Source of the DNA: Sphingomonas sp. Leaf242
Lineage (GTDB): Bacteria > Pseudomonadota > Alphaproteobacteria > Sphingomonadales > Sphingomonadaceae
NCBI RefSeq assembly: GCF_001422045.1
Contig: NZ_LMLW01000014.1
Location: 1 to 64,000 of the forward strand
Direction of reading: 5' to 3'
Length of the DNA stretch: 64,000 nucleotides
In this document: positions 7,785 through 16,684 of the stretch, piece by piece
Layout: the number at the start of each line of letters is the position of its first letter
Position numbering within the stretch: position 1 is the first letter of the stretch
Made by a program: the position numbers and the translations under genes
Notes under the pieces: generated by a model
The model's input: the letters and a program-made list of their open reading frames with translations, nothing else
What the model was told of the DNA's origin: nothing
Database searches by the model: none

Positions 7785-10005
7785 CGTGCATCGTCAGCAT
7801 GATCCGGCGCTTCTTGTCGTTGTCGTCGGCAACGTAGCGATACTGATCCTTGGTCTGTCCATAGCCATAGCCATAGCCGTACGATGCCTGCGCTTGAAAG
7901 CGCGTCAGGATGGCACCGACCATATGCGCGCCCGCAGTCCGCAGGCGGTTTTGCGCTTCGACGATTGCCCGCGTTCTGGTGCGACCGGATTCGATCACCA
8001 TCAGCGTCGCCTGCGCGATCGACGACAACAAAGGAGAGTCTGCGAGACCAAGGATCGGTGGACCGTCGATCACGACAACGTCGAAGGTCGCGGAGGCGTC
8101 GGCGAGCAGCGACGCGAAGCGTGCCGAGGCAATCAGTTCGGGCGGGCTTGGTGGAATGGTGCCCGATGGCATGATCCACAACCCCTCCACATCGGTGTGC
8201 AGGACGTGCTCGCTCAGCGAACCCGTGTTGGTGAGGATATGCGACAGGCCGATATTGTCGCGCCCGGTAACGAAGGCGGGACGGCGCATGTCGGCATCGA
8301 TCAGCAGGACGGACTTGCCCAACCGCGTAAAGCTGTACGCGAGCGCCCATGCCGACGTCGATTTACCTTCCGCCGGACGCGTGCTGGTGACGAGCAGCGT
8401 CTTGGGCGCGCCGCCTTCGGTCACGAACTGCATGGCCGACGCGGTCGACAGATAGGCCTCGGCGACCGGCGACAGCGTATCCTTCAATTCCTCGACGGGC
8501 TTTGCACTCTTGGCGGTCGGTATGCCCCCCAGGAAAGGTAGCTGCAGCTTGTTGCGGACGTCGTCGGGTGTCTTGATCGTGTCGTTGATGAATTCGAGCG
8601 CGATCGCCGCCAGCATGCCGACGACAAAGCCCAGGACGGCACCGATCAAGAGATTGAGATAGAGATTGGGAGAGAACGCCCCGCCAGGAACCAGGCCGCG
8701 ATCGACCACCGACGCGACAGCAGTACCGATACCGCTCGCGACACCAATCTCCTTATAGCGCTGCAGAAGTGCATCGTAGAGAGTACGGTTGGTATCGACG
8801 TCGCGTCGCAGGATATTATACTGGATCAATCGACCGCGCTGTTCGAGCACCGAACCGCTAAGCCCCGAAACTTGTGCACGAAGCCGGTCTTCCTCGGCGC
8901 GCGCCGCCTGGAAATCCTGGCGGAGCGTGCCGATGCGATCGGAATTGGCAGTGCGCGTCTCGCTGACCACCGACGCCCGCAAGGCATCGATGCGCGCTTT
9001 GAGCGCCATCATTTCGGGATAGTCGGGACGGAACGTCTGGAGTTTCTGCTGATATTCGGCGTCGAGTGCAGCGATTTGCGCGCGTAACGGCGCCGCGTTC
9101 GAGCTTCCTTCGGTCGTCGCACCACCCAGGGCCGCTTCGCGATATTTCTGCTCGGCTGCGATGCGGCGTGCCTGTGTGGCGGCGAGAGCGGTGTTCAGCG
9201 ACACGAGCGAACTGCCGGTCAGTGAATTGGTGTCGCCACCCTCTTCGCTGCCGCCCGTGCTGATCAGCCGTTGCTGTTGCGCATAGCTGGTGAGTTGGCG
9301 TTCCGACTTTTCCAGATCGCGCCGCGTCGTCGCGATCTGTCGTTGCAGGAAGTCGCGTGCATAGGAGGACGACTGGTAGCGTCGTTCGAGATTGGTCGCG
9401 ATAAACGCATCGGTGATGCCATTGACGACTTTCGCCGCGATCTGTGGATCGCGGGCGACGAACGACACGCTGACGATCATGCTCTGCGGCTGCAGTTTTA
9501 CCTGCGTTCCGCCTTGCACGAATCTTGCAGCCGTTTCGGTGTTTGCGGTACGATCGGTACTCTCACCGACGATTGCCGGATTGGCGGCAAGATTGAGATT
9601 TTGCGCGACGCGTTCGGCAAGCGCCCGACTGCCGAGCAGCGCGAGTTGCGTGCCGACGAAATTGGTGTCGTTGCGCGTGCTGCTTTGCCTGCCGCTCTTG
9701 CTATCCTCATTCGCCATAATTTCGACTTGTGGCGGGTTGAGTTCGATCGACGTCGTGGAGCGATATTTGAGCGGCGTCAGCAACGTGGAGAGTACTGCCA
9801 GCGCAAGTCCTGTGCCGACCGCAGCAAGAATCAGCCATCGCCACTCGACAGCAATACGCCACAACAGCGCCAGCGATAATTCGCGACCGCTATTCGTGGT
9901 ACCATAGCCGCCATAACCGCTTTCTTTGCTTATGGCAGCGAGTTCACGGCGCTGATCCGGTTGCACGGTCAGGTTTGTGGGGCCCATGGCCCCCGGGCTT
10001 GCCAT
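7774..10005 (-). CDS. Wzc-type polysaccharide co-polymerase fused to BY-kinase
   Basis: The 743-residue protein spans the inner membrane twice (helices near residues 55-75 and 455-480), enclosing a periplasmic coiled-coil region rich in Gln, Glu and Arg. A cytoplasmic tyrosine kinase follows, with Walker A PAEGKSTSAW, Walker A' VLLIDADMRRP and Walker B VVIDGPPILG. The tail YGYGYGYGQTKDQYRYV is the tyrosine cluster autophosphorylated in this family. Such proteins control chain length and export in Wzx/Wzy systems together with a Wza-type channel, which is encoded directly upstream. Full-length kinase fusion is typical of Gram-negative Wzc, while sphingan systems may split it. Confidence 0.92.
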   Translation of the reverse strand: MASPGAMGPTNLTVQPDQRRELAAISKESGYGGYGTTNSGRELSLALLWRIAVEWRWLILAAVGTGLALAVLSTLLTPLKYRSTTSIELNPPQVEIMANEDSKSGRQSSTRNDTNFVGTQLALLGSRALAERVAQNLNLAANPAIVGESTDRTANTETAARFVQGGTQVKLQPQSMIVSVSFVARDPQIAAKVVNGITDAFIATNLERRYQSSSYARDFLQRQIATTRRDLEKSERQLTSYAQQQRLISTGGSEEGGDTNSLTGSSLVSLNTALAATQARRIAAEQKYREAALGGATTEGSSNAAPLRAQIAALDAEYQQKLQTFRPDYPEMMALKARIDALRASVVSETRTANSDRIGTLRQDFQAARAEEDRLRAQVSGLSGSVLEQRGRLIQYNILRRDVDTNRTLYDALLQRYKEIGVASGIGTAVASVVDRGLVPGGAFSPNLYLNLLIGAVLGFVVGMLAAIALEFINDTIKTPDDVRNKLQLPFLGGIPTAKSAKPVEELKDTLSPVAEAYLSTASAMQFVTEGGAPKTLLVTSTRPAEGKSTSAWALAYSFTRLGKSVLLIDADMRRPAFVTGRDNIGLSHILTNTGSLSEHVLHTDVEGLWIMPSGTIPPSPPELIASARFASLLADASATFDVVVIDGPPILGLADSPLLSSIAQATLMVIESGRTRTRAIVEAQNRLRTAGAHMVGAILTRFQAQASYGYGYGYGQTKDQYRYVADDNDKKRRIMLTMHDEP

Positions 10006-10031
10006 TTACAAAAATCCTAAAGGCGAAGGCG

Positions 10032-10727
10032 TTATAGCGCCAAGAAGATGGAAGTAAGCGGTAGTGCCTGGAGAAGGTCGCGCTGCGTCTTTTTTACGCC
10101 TGATCCATCGACGACAACTGTATCCCCAGGATAGATCTGAGGATCGGCCATCTCACCACGGCGAATACTTGTAAGGTCGAACGCTGCGGCGGTGCGCTTG
10201 CCAGCTATCGTTCGGAAAATAGCGACACGGCGCGGGTTGGCCAGATCGTCGGTACCGCGGGCGAGTGCAATCGCCTGAATGAGCGATAGCGCACCGGTCG
10301 CAGGATAGATGCCGGGCTGGCGAACCGATCCATCGACCGTGACGACGCGGCTGGCTGACGACTTCAGGGACACCGTAACGCTCGGATTGCGCAGGTATTT
10401 TTCGTCCAGCCGATGGCCGATCACGGTGCCGAGTTCGGTCGTGCTGAGGCCGACCGCATCGACGCGACCGAGCAGCGGCATGGTGATGCGACCGCTCTGG
10501 TCGACCTCATAGTCGCGACTGAGATCGGCGACCTGGAACACCATGACGCTCACCGTATCGAGTGGTGCCAGCTTGTAGGTATCGTCGATCGCAACGATCT
10601 TGGGTGCATCGGGTGTGCCGAAGTTACTGGAATCATAGGATATGGTTCCACCGCGCGTCGACGCGCACGCCGCCAGCAGCAGGGCAAGACCGATGACGGC
10701 CATCCGGCGCATCAATCCGATTTTCAT
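10032..10727 (-). CDS. Wza-type polysaccharide export lipoprotein
   Basis: The start MKIGLMRRMAVIGLALLLAACAST is a lipoprotein signal with lipobox LAAC. A Poly_export domain follows (DDTYKLAPLDTVSVMVFQVADLSRDYEVDQ) and an SLBB-type segment (VDGSVRQPGIYPATGALSLIQAI). At 231 residues it is short and lacks the long C-terminal alpha-barrel of E. coli Wza, as is common in alphaproteobacterial export proteins. It probably forms the outer-membrane end of the export channel with the adjacent Wzc-like protein. The ATG at 10727 is chosen because it starts the signal peptide. The gene is first in the operon that runs leftward to 5185. Confidence 0.9.
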   Translation of the reverse strand: MKIGLMRRMAVIGLALLLAACASTRGGTISYDSSNFGTPDAPKIVAIDDTYKLAPLDTVSVMVFQVADLSRDYEVDQSGRITMPLLGRVDAVGLSTTELGTVIGHRLDEKYLRNPSVTVSLKSSASRVVTVDGSVRQPGIYPATGALSLIQAIALARGTDDLANPRRVAIFRTIAGKRTAAAFDLTSIRRGEMADPQIYPGDTVVVDGSGVKKTQRDLLQALPLTSIFLAL

Positions 10728-10900
10728 AATGTCACTGCCCTGCAACCGACCATGCATCCCCGTGATGCGTATGCGCACACCTACAATTAACCCCGGTCTG
10801 CCGCAAGTCGGGCACTGATAGCTTCTACAAAGGCAAGATCGCCCGACAATAGCGATCAAGACCGTGTTGACACAGTAGATAAGGTAGCGAATGCGGTTTC

Positions 10901-11224
10901 ATGATCGTGATTGCCGCTCTTGTGCTGCTGCTGTCGAGTAGCGACGTGCCCGGCGAGACTCCCCGTGAGATCATCGTCGTCGCGAAATCCCGTAAATGCG
11001 ATCTATCGAGCGCCGGGCGGACGTTGCGGAATGCCGATTTCAGAAAATATGCGGTGGAGTGGGCGGCGGGACGTCCGGTCAGGATCGTCGTTCCGCGGGC
11101 GGCGCGAACGATGTGTCTCGCCAAGATCATGTTCAAACTTCATGATCACGGTGTGACGCAGGCCGAATTCGTCGACATGCCCGGTACTCCGGTGACCGAA
11201 ACCACGCCGGTGGAGGGGGAGTGA
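10901..11224 (+). CDS. Small secreted hypothetical protein
   Basis: This 107-residue product starts with a hydrophobic segment (MIVIAALVLLLSSS) that could be a signal peptide, then a mature domain with two Cys (KSRKCDLSS and ARTMCLAKI) that could pair in the periplasm. No family was identified. It is divergent from the wza-like gene and its stop overlaps the start of the next membrane-protein gene (GTGATG at 11221), so the two are co-transcribed. Confidence 0.6.
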   Translation: MIVIAALVLLLSSSDVPGETPREIIVVAKSRKCDLSSAGRTLRNADFRKYAVEWAAGRPVRIVVPRAARTMCLAKIMFKLHDHGVTQAEFVDMPGTPVTETTPVEGE

Positions 11225-11595
11225 TGGGCGATGGCGGGCACAGCGGTGCGGTGGTCGCGATCGTGCTCGACTGGGAGAGGGTCAAGGTCTGGCTGAGCGC
11301 GACGTCCGGGCTGACGCATCATGATTTCCATCTGCTGCTCGGTGTGCTGCTGACGCTGGGGTTCGGCTGGCTGCTGCGTCGGCCACTGGGGTCCTGGCTG
11401 CCGTTGATCCTCGTCCTCGGCCTCGAACTGGTAAACGAGGCGTTCGACTTCATTCGCTATCGTATCGACAGCTATCCCTGGGGGCCGGGCCCGATGCTCG
11501 TCGATATCGCGCTGACCATGCTGCCTCCACTCGCGATCGTGCTGGCCGCGCGGTGGGACTCACCGGAGTTTCAGCGCTTCAGGCCACTGCGCTAA
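11221..11595 (+). CDS. Small VanZ-like membrane protein
   Basis: The 124-residue product has three hydrophobic segments (FHLLLGVLLTLGFGWLL; LPLILVLGLELVNEAFDF; MLVDIALTMLPPLAIVLAA). The acidic helix ELVNEAFDF resembles the ElxqxF pattern of small VanZ-like proteins, but no function is established. The start is GTG at 11221, overlapping the previous stop, or ATG at 11224. The stop overlaps by 4 bp the stop of the convergent phosphoesterase. Confidence 0.6.
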   Translation: MMGDGGHSGAVVAIVLDWERVKVWLSATSGLTHHDFHLLLGVLLTLGFGWLLRRPLGSWLPLILVLGLELVNEAFDFIRYRIDSYPWGPGPMLVDIALTMLPPLAIVLAARWDSPEFQRFRPLR

Positions 11596-12374
11596 CCGCC
11601 TGTTGCAGGCCCTGTCGCCAGGAAGCGGAGATCCTCCTCTTCGATCACCGCGGCGGTCAGGATGCCGGTCCGATAGGCACCGGTATCGATACCGATCCGG
11701 TTGCTACGCTGGTCGACACCGTCGCTGATCGTGTGGCCGTGGATCACCATGCAGCCATGATCATGCGCATCGGACAGGAAGGGCTGGCGGATCCAGCGCA
11801 GATCGCGCGGTTGCTGTTCATCGATCGGCACGCCGGGCCGGATCCCGGCATGCACCAGAAGATAGTCGCCGAACCGGAAGGTGTCGCCGAAGGTCTTCAG
11901 AAAGGCGACATGCGCGGCCGGAATCGCCTGGCGCAGCACCTCGGCGATCCGCTGTTCGTCCATCGCCTGCAACGCGGCGGTCGCGACACCGTAGCTCTCC
12001 GCGCAGGCATCGCCACCAAAGCCGAGCCAGTCATGCGCGACTCCCGGCTCGCCGTTCAGGACACGCAGCAGGAATTCTTCGTGATTGCCGAGGATGAACA
12101 GCATCCTGGCGGGAAAATGCCGGAGGCTCTGCAACCGGTCGACGACGCCGGCGGACTCCGGGCCGCGATCGATCAGGTCGCCCAGGAAAACCACCGCTGC
12201 GGTCTCCACCGGTCGGTCGGCGATGTCGTCCTCGATCCGGCCGAGCAGATCGTCGACGAGATCGAGCCGGCCATGGACATCGCCGATCGCGTAAAGACGC
12301 GCGCCGGGTGGCCCTGCGAACACGGGTTTCGACGACACGGAGGCCGACATGCGGCGGAACAGCTTAGAAAACAC
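11592..12374 (-). CDS. PPP-family metallophosphoesterase (Ser/Thr phosphatase or ApaH-like)
   Basis: The protein carries the full PPP-family metal-binding set in order: GDVHGR, GDLIDRG, GNHEEF, then the HAG (LLVHAGIRPG) and HGHT (MVIHGHT) motifs. It is a cytoplasmic dimetal hydrolase acting on phosphoproteins or dinucleoside polyphosphates. Next to a Wzc-type tyrosine kinase a signalling role is tempting, but PPP enzymes of this kind are usually Ser/Thr- or Ap4A-directed. The GTG at 12374 is preferred because GAGG lies 5 bp upstream; a longer frame reaches 12407. Confidence 0.85.
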   Translation of the reverse strand: MFSKLFRRMSASVSSKPVFAGPPGARLYAIGDVHGRLDLVDDLLGRIEDDIADRPVETAAVVFLGDLIDRGPESAGVVDRLQSLRHFPARMLFILGNHEEFLLRVLNGEPGVAHDWLGFGGDACAESYGVATAALQAMDEQRIAEVLRQAIPAAHVAFLKTFGDTFRFGDYLLVHAGIRPGVPIDEQQPRDLRWIRQPFLSDAHDHGCMVIHGHTISDGVDQRSNRIGIDTGAYRTGILTAAVIEEEDLRFLATGPATGG

Positions 12375-12440
12375 GCAAACCTCGAACGCAGACACGGGCG
12401 GCCGCACGATGACCGCTCGGGCTGCATGTAGGCGCGATTG

Positions 12441-13724
12441 TCACATCGTCCATAGCTTCATTCCGTCAGGCACCTGTCCCGACCCGGCGAGCGCGTTCTT
12501 CAGATCGACGATCCCGCCGTCCGGCGCCAACTGGCTCGTAAACCGGGCGAAATCCTCGACCAGTTCGCGATGGGGGACGGCAAGGACGATCAGATCATAG
12601 ACATCGACGGGCGCCGCGACGAGTTCCAGGCCATATTCATGCAGCGCTTCGGGCGCGGAGACGAGCGGATCGTGGACGTCGACCTGATGGCCGAGACCCT
12701 GGAACGCGGCGACCAGATCGGCGACCTTCGAATTGCGCAGGTCGGGCACGTCCTGCTTGAACGCCAGCCCGAGCATCAGCACCTTCGCGACGCGCGCAGC
12801 ACCCGCACCCGCGTGCCAGTCGTGGACGTCCTTCGCGACCCATGCGGCCATACCGTCGTTCATGTCGCGGCCGGCCAGGATGATGCGCGGATCGCAGCCG
12901 AGTTCGGTCGCGCGGTGGGCGAGATAATAGGGATCGACGCCGATGCAGTGTCCGCCGACGAGACCCGGCTCGAACTTCAGGAAATTCCATTTGGTGCCCG
13001 CCGCGGCGAGCACGTCCCATACCGACAGGTCCATCTTCGAGAAAATCTGCGTGATCTCGTTGACGAAGGCGATGTTGATGTCGCGTTGCGCGTTCTCGAT
13101 CACCTTGGCTGCCTCGGCCGCTTTGATCGAAGCGGCGCGGAACACGCCGCCCGTCGTCACCTTGTTATACAGGTCCGCAATCGCCTCGAGGACTTCGGGC
13201 GTCTGGCCGGAGATCACCTTGGTGATCCGATCGACGGTATGCTCGCGGTCGCCCGGATTGATCCGCTCGGGCGAATAGCCGAGGAAGAAGTCCTCGCCGC
13301 AGACGAGTCCGCTGATGCGTTCGAGCTCGGGACCGCACAGGTCTTCGGTGACGCCGGGATAGACGGTGCTCTCGTAGACGACGATCGAGCGGCGACCCGG
13401 TTTCAACATGCTGCCGACGGTCCGCGTCGCCGCCATCACGATGCCGAGATCGGGCCGGTTGTCCGCATCGACCGGGGTCGGCACGGTGACGATGTAGAAA
13501 TCGGCCTCCGGACAGGCTGCGGGATCGGTCGTCAGGCTCAGACTCGATGCAGCGAGACGATCGGCGTCGATTTCGCCGGTGCGGTCATGCCGGCGTTCGA
13601 GTTCGGCGATACGGCCGGTATCGACATCGAGACCCCAGGTTTCGAACGACTTGGCCAGCGCAACAGCGAGCGGCAACCCGACATAGCCGAGCCCGACCAC
13701 TATTACGCGCGTGTTATCGACCAT
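12441..13724 (-). CDS. UDP-N-acetylhexosamine 6-dehydrogenase (TviB/WbpA/WbpO-like)
   Basis: This 427-residue cytoplasmic enzyme oxidises C6 of a UDP-hexose, making a UDP-uronic acid for polysaccharide. The N-terminal NAD-binding motif VVGLGYVGLPLAVAL and the catalytic Cys in GLVGGHCIGVDPYYL are intact. The GGHCIGVDPYYL form matches TviB-type UDP-GlcNAc/UDP-GalNAc dehydrogenases better than Ugd-type UDP-glucose enzymes. The C-terminal domain contains GLAFKQDVPDLRNSK. The start MVDNTRVIVVG immediately precedes the Rossmann strand. It supplies an acidic sugar to one of the two polysaccharide loci in this window. Confidence 0.88.
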   Translation of the reverse strand: MVDNTRVIVVGLGYVGLPLAVALAKSFETWGLDVDTGRIAELERRHDRTGEIDADRLAASSLSLTTDPAACPEADFYIVTVPTPVDADNRPDLGIVMAATRTVGSMLKPGRRSIVVYESTVYPGVTEDLCGPELERISGLVCGEDFFLGYSPERINPGDREHTVDRITKVISGQTPEVLEAIADLYNKVTTGGVFRAASIKAAEAAKVIENAQRDINIAFVNEITQIFSKMDLSVWDVLAAAGTKWNFLKFEPGLVGGHCIGVDPYYLAHRATELGCDPRIILAGRDMNDGMAAWVAKDVHDWHAGAGAARVAKVLMLGLAFKQDVPDLRNSKVADLVAAFQGLGHQVDVHDPLVSAPEALHEYGLELVAAPVDVYDLIVLAVPHRELVEDFARFTSQLAPDGGIVDLKNALAGSGQVPDGMKLWTM

Positions 13725-13941
13725 GTTCGACACCTTTACATGTTCTGCAAGAAGTCGGTTCCATACCGTTAACCGGCGTAACGACAAGTCGCGATCATTA
13801 CAGCGGCGCCGTCCGGCGTCCTGCGAAAGGACGTGTAAATCCCGCTCGACAGCGGTCGCGCGGATGACGTGGCGATCCGCACCGTCGATTCCAGAGCCTC
13901 GATCGCCGTCGTCGAGCACGCCGCATCACGGTCGTTTACAA

Positions 13942-13983
13942 GTTCGTTTATTCCGATAATCATTATTCTCGGAATAAACGAAC
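13942..13983. repeat. Perfect 15-bp inverted repeat with 12-bp spacer
   Basis: GTTCGTTTATTCCGA at 13942-13956 is repeated in exact inverse complement at 13969-13983, separated by 12 bp. The spacer is AT-rich and can extend pairing by three more bases after one mismatch. It lies about 110 bp upstream of a tyrosine recombinase gene and is more AT-rich than its surroundings. It could be a recombinase target, an operator, or a hairpin terminator without a clear T-run. Confidence 0.75.
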
Positions 13984-14096
13984 CAGCTGGTTTTGGGGCG
14001 GGCGGGTGGCCGGCTGTGCGGCAGGTCGCCCGATCATATTCTCGGCCGTAGATGAAACCGGGCCACCGAACAGGCTCCAGGCGAAGGCACCGACGC

Positions 14097-15089
14097 ATGA
14101 ACGACGACCTGGACGATACCGCGCTCACGCGCATTGCGTCGACACCGTTGATCCCGTTGTTGCTGGACGACGAGATCGAGGCGGCGCGCGCCTATGTCGC
14201 CGCAGCGCGCGCGCCGGCGACGCGGCGGGCCTATGATTCCGATTGGCGGATATTTGAGGCCTGGTGCGCGCCGCGCGCGATCACGTCGTTGCCTGCCGCG
14301 CCCGAGGCCGTCGCGATATTCCTGTCGGCCGAAGCACAGGCCGGCGTGCGGCCGTCGACGATCGGGCGCCGGCTGGCGGCGATCGGTTATATGCATGCGC
14401 AGGCTGGGTATGATCCGCCGCAGCAACAGCCCGGGGCGGTTGCGATCCGCAATGCCGTCGCGGGCATCCGCCGCACGCACGGTATCAGGAAGGTCCAAAA
14501 ACGCGCCGCGGACGGTGACATGCTGCGTGATATGCTGCGCGGATGTGACGGTGACAGCGTGCGCGCGGTCCGTGACCGGGCGTTGCTGGCGATCGGCATG
14601 GCTGCGGCCTTGCGCCGGTCCGAGCTGGTCGCGCTCGAGATCGACGATGTCGCGATCACGCCCGAGGGGCTGATGATCACGGTCCGCAAATCAAAGACCG
14701 ACCAGGAAGGTGAGGGCGCGATCATCGCGATCCCCGAGGGCCGGCGGATCCGGCCGAAGGCGCTATTGCTGGCGTGGATCGCCTGTGCCGGGTTCGACAC
14801 GGGGCCGGTGTTCCGCAAGCTCACGCCGCAGGGGCGGATCACGACCAGGCCGATGAGCGACCGCGGCGTGGCGCTGGTGGTGAAGGCCCGCGCTGCGGCT
14901 GCGGGCTATGATCCGGCGCAGGTCTCGGGCCATTCGCTACGCGCCGGATTCCTGACCGAGGCGGCGCGACAAGGCGCGACGGTGTTCAAGATGAAGGAGG
15001 TCAGCCGACATAAGTCGCTCGAGATCCTGTCCGACTATGTCCGCAACCACGAACTCTTCCGCGACCATGCCGGAGAGCGCTTTCTCTAG
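14097..15089 (+). CDS. Tyrosine recombinase/site-specific integrase
   Basis: The 330-residue protein has an N-terminal core-binding (SAM-like) domain (AARAPATRRAYDSDWRIFEAWC) and a C-terminal catalytic domain with the conserved residues: Arg in ALRRSELVAL, His-x-x-Arg in HSLRAGF, His in SRHKSLEI and the nucleophile Tyr in LSDYVR. It cuts and rejoins DNA and probably moved or integrated a nearby element. The ATG at 14097 has GAAGG upstream; an earlier ATG at 14052 in frame is possible. Complete catalytic residues suggest an active enzyme. No tRNA or clear attachment pair was found beside it. Confidence 0.88.
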   Translation: MNDDLDDTALTRIASTPLIPLLLDDEIEAARAYVAAARAPATRRAYDSDWRIFEAWCAPRAITSLPAAPEAVAIFLSAEAQAGVRPSTIGRRLAAIGYMHAQAGYDPPQQQPGAVAIRNAVAGIRRTHGIRKVQKRAADGDMLRDMLRGCDGDSVRAVRDRALLAIGMAAALRRSELVALEIDDVAITPEGLMITVRKSKTDQEGEGAIIAIPEGRRIRPKALLLAWIACAGFDTGPVFRKLTPQGRITTRPMSDRGVALVVKARAAAAGYDPAQVSGHSLRAGFLTEAARQGATVFKMKEVSRHKSLEILSDYVRNHELFRDHAGERFL

Positions 15090-15121
15090 ATGGTATAGCC
15101 GTATCGGATAGGTTCCAAGCC

Positions 15122-15319
15122 TCAGGCCGAACCCGTGGCGGCGTCGGCCATTGCGCGGTCCGCGGCGTTCTTGTCCAACACCTTCTGCCATGCGAGCGCA
15201 TCGCGCGCACGTTTGCGAGCAAACCGGTGCTTTCTCTTAGATTCCATCATCTTAGTATAAATATACCATCCAGTCACCAGCATGGCGACGAGCAAGGCTG
15301 CAACTATTAATAGTCTCAT
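15122..15319 (-). CDS. Small single-pass membrane protein
   Basis: This 65-residue product has one N-terminal hydrophobic helix (LLIVAALLVAMLVTGWYIYT) followed by a basic stretch (ESKRKHRFARKRAR) and an acidic/alanine-rich tail. It resembles many short alphaproteobacterial membrane proteins of unknown role. It is convergent with the integrase gene. Its 5' side opens into an AT-rich intergenic segment that could hold its promoter. Confidence 0.5.
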   Translation of the reverse strand: MRLLIVAALLVAMLVTGWYIYTKMMESKRKHRFARKRARDALAWQKVLDKNAADRAMADAATGSA

Positions 15320-15632
15320 GGGTAAGCCTTTGATAATGATGGTTTGTCATTGAATGCTATGAGATTATCTAAATCTAGATAAGCCAGGAATGCGAATCTA
15401 GAAATACTATTTGCATGAAAGAGGAATAGTAATACCTGTGTGGAATGACATAGATCAATCGTAAGATGTGTTAATTGCAAGAATCTGACATATAGAAATA
15501 CATTAGGATGCATATCAAAGAGTTATGCAAATTAAGTCGAAGAATGGTTTTTCGGCGAAAGTCTATTGCTAAGCGGATCATTTCAATCATGAAAATGTAT
15601 TGGTGAGCTTGGCAGTGGGCGAGTGCGAAGAC
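15320..15632. other. AT-rich intergenic region at start of the RiPP block
   Basis: This 310-bp segment is visibly richer in A and T than both flanks and has no convincing reading frame. It lies between the small membrane-protein gene and the phytanoyl-dioxygenase-like gene, which diverge, so it should hold two promoters. Its base composition marks a likely junction between the recombinase block and the lasso block. Confidence 0.45.
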
Positions 15633-16637
15633 ATGACCGATGGTCGGCTGGATTTTCGAACGATACGCGGCCTCGAAGACGTATGGCGGAGCGTGACGGG
15701 TGGCGCCGCGCGCGACGCGGCGCGGCCTGTGCCATGGCGCGCCTTGCTCGATACGTTGGGTCTGGGGCTGGAGCAGACGATCTCGTATCTCGGCCGGGAG
15801 CGTCCTGCGTGGGACGCGTTCGTCGCCTGGACCGAGGCGACGGCAGGCGGGGCATCTGACGGCGCGCGCGGTGCGGCGATCGCGCGCTATCATGCTTGGT
15901 ACGACGGCGCGCCGATACCGGATGCGGAACTGAGGCGACAGGCGGCGATCATGGCGGCCGAACCGGTGTTCTCCGAGATCGAGATGGCCGCATGGGCGCG
16001 CGACGGCGTCGTCGTCCTGCACCAGGCGATTACGCGCGACGAGGCGGCCGCGATCGCGGCGCATCTGTGGAGGCTGAAGGCGGCCACGCCTACCGATCCG
16101 GCCAGCTGGTACGGCCGCGGTGAGAACGGCATTATGGTGCAGGCGTTCCAGCACCCGACGATGGAGGTGCCGCGTCGATCGGCGCGAGTGCATCGCGGGT
16201 TCGCGCAGCTTTACGGCCATGCCGACCTGCTGGTGTCGACCGATCGATTGAGCTTCAATCCACCGGTAACCGATCGCTACGCGTTTCCGGGGCCCAACCT
16301 GCACTGGGACACCAGCCTGGCCGGAGAGATTCCGTTCGAGACGCAGGCGATCCTCTATCTGACCGATACCGAGGCGACGCAGGGGGCGCTACGCGTCGTT
16401 CCGGGCTTCCATCACCGGCTTGCGCAAGGGTGGTTGGAGACGCTCGGGACTCGCGACCCGCGCACGATCGACCTGACGCGCGAAGCCGTGCCGATCGCGG
16501 CAGCGCCGGGCGACTTGGTGATCTGGCGCCAGGACTTGCCGCATGGCGCCAGCGCCAACACCGCGGATCGTCCGCGCATGGCGCAGTATGTCACGATGTC
16601 GCCGATGCGCTGGCCGGATATGCGTCGCTGGCTGTGA
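15633..16637 (+). CDS. Phytanoyl-CoA dioxygenase (PhyH)-like 2OG-Fe(II) oxygenase
   Basis: The C-terminal half has the HxD...H iron facial triad of PhyH oxygenases: NLHWDTSL and LPHGASAN, with a likely 2-oxoglutarate-binding Arg in RPRMAQYV. The reaction expected is hydroxylation of a small molecule or peptide. The N-terminal 110 residues (TIRGLEDVWRSVTGG; RARYHAWYDGAPIPD-type helices) are unusual for PhyH. The ATG at 15633 is chosen; in-frame TTG 15600 and GTG 15603 lie upstream. Location at the edge of the lasso locus suggests peptide tailoring, but a separate role is possible. Confidence 0.75.
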   Translation: MTDGRLDFRTIRGLEDVWRSVTGGAARDAARPVPWRALLDTLGLGLEQTISYLGRERPAWDAFVAWTEATAGGASDGARGAAIARYHAWYDGAPIPDAELRRQAAIMAAEPVFSEIEMAAWARDGVVVLHQAITRDEAAAIAAHLWRLKAATPTDPASWYGRGENGIMVQAFQHPTMEVPRRSARVHRGFAQLYGHADLLVSTDRLSFNPPVTDRYAFPGPNLHWDTSLAGEIPFETQAILYLTDTEATQGALRVVPGFHHRLAQGWLETLGTRDPRTIDLTREAVPIAAAPGDLVIWRQDLPHGASANTADRPRMAQYVTMSPMRWPDMRRWL

Positions 16638-16684
16638 CGTGCGGGGTTCAGGGACTTGCGGGTTAGGGACGTGCGGGGTTCAGG
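16636..16684. repeat. Short tandem direct repeats at a convergent gene junction
   Basis: GACGTGCGGGGTTCAGG occurs at 16636-16652 and again at 16668-16684, with a degenerate third copy (GACTTGCGGGTTAGG) between them. The outer copies contain the stop codons of the two convergent genes. This looks like local slippage duplication, with no sign of a mobile element. Confidence 0.7.
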
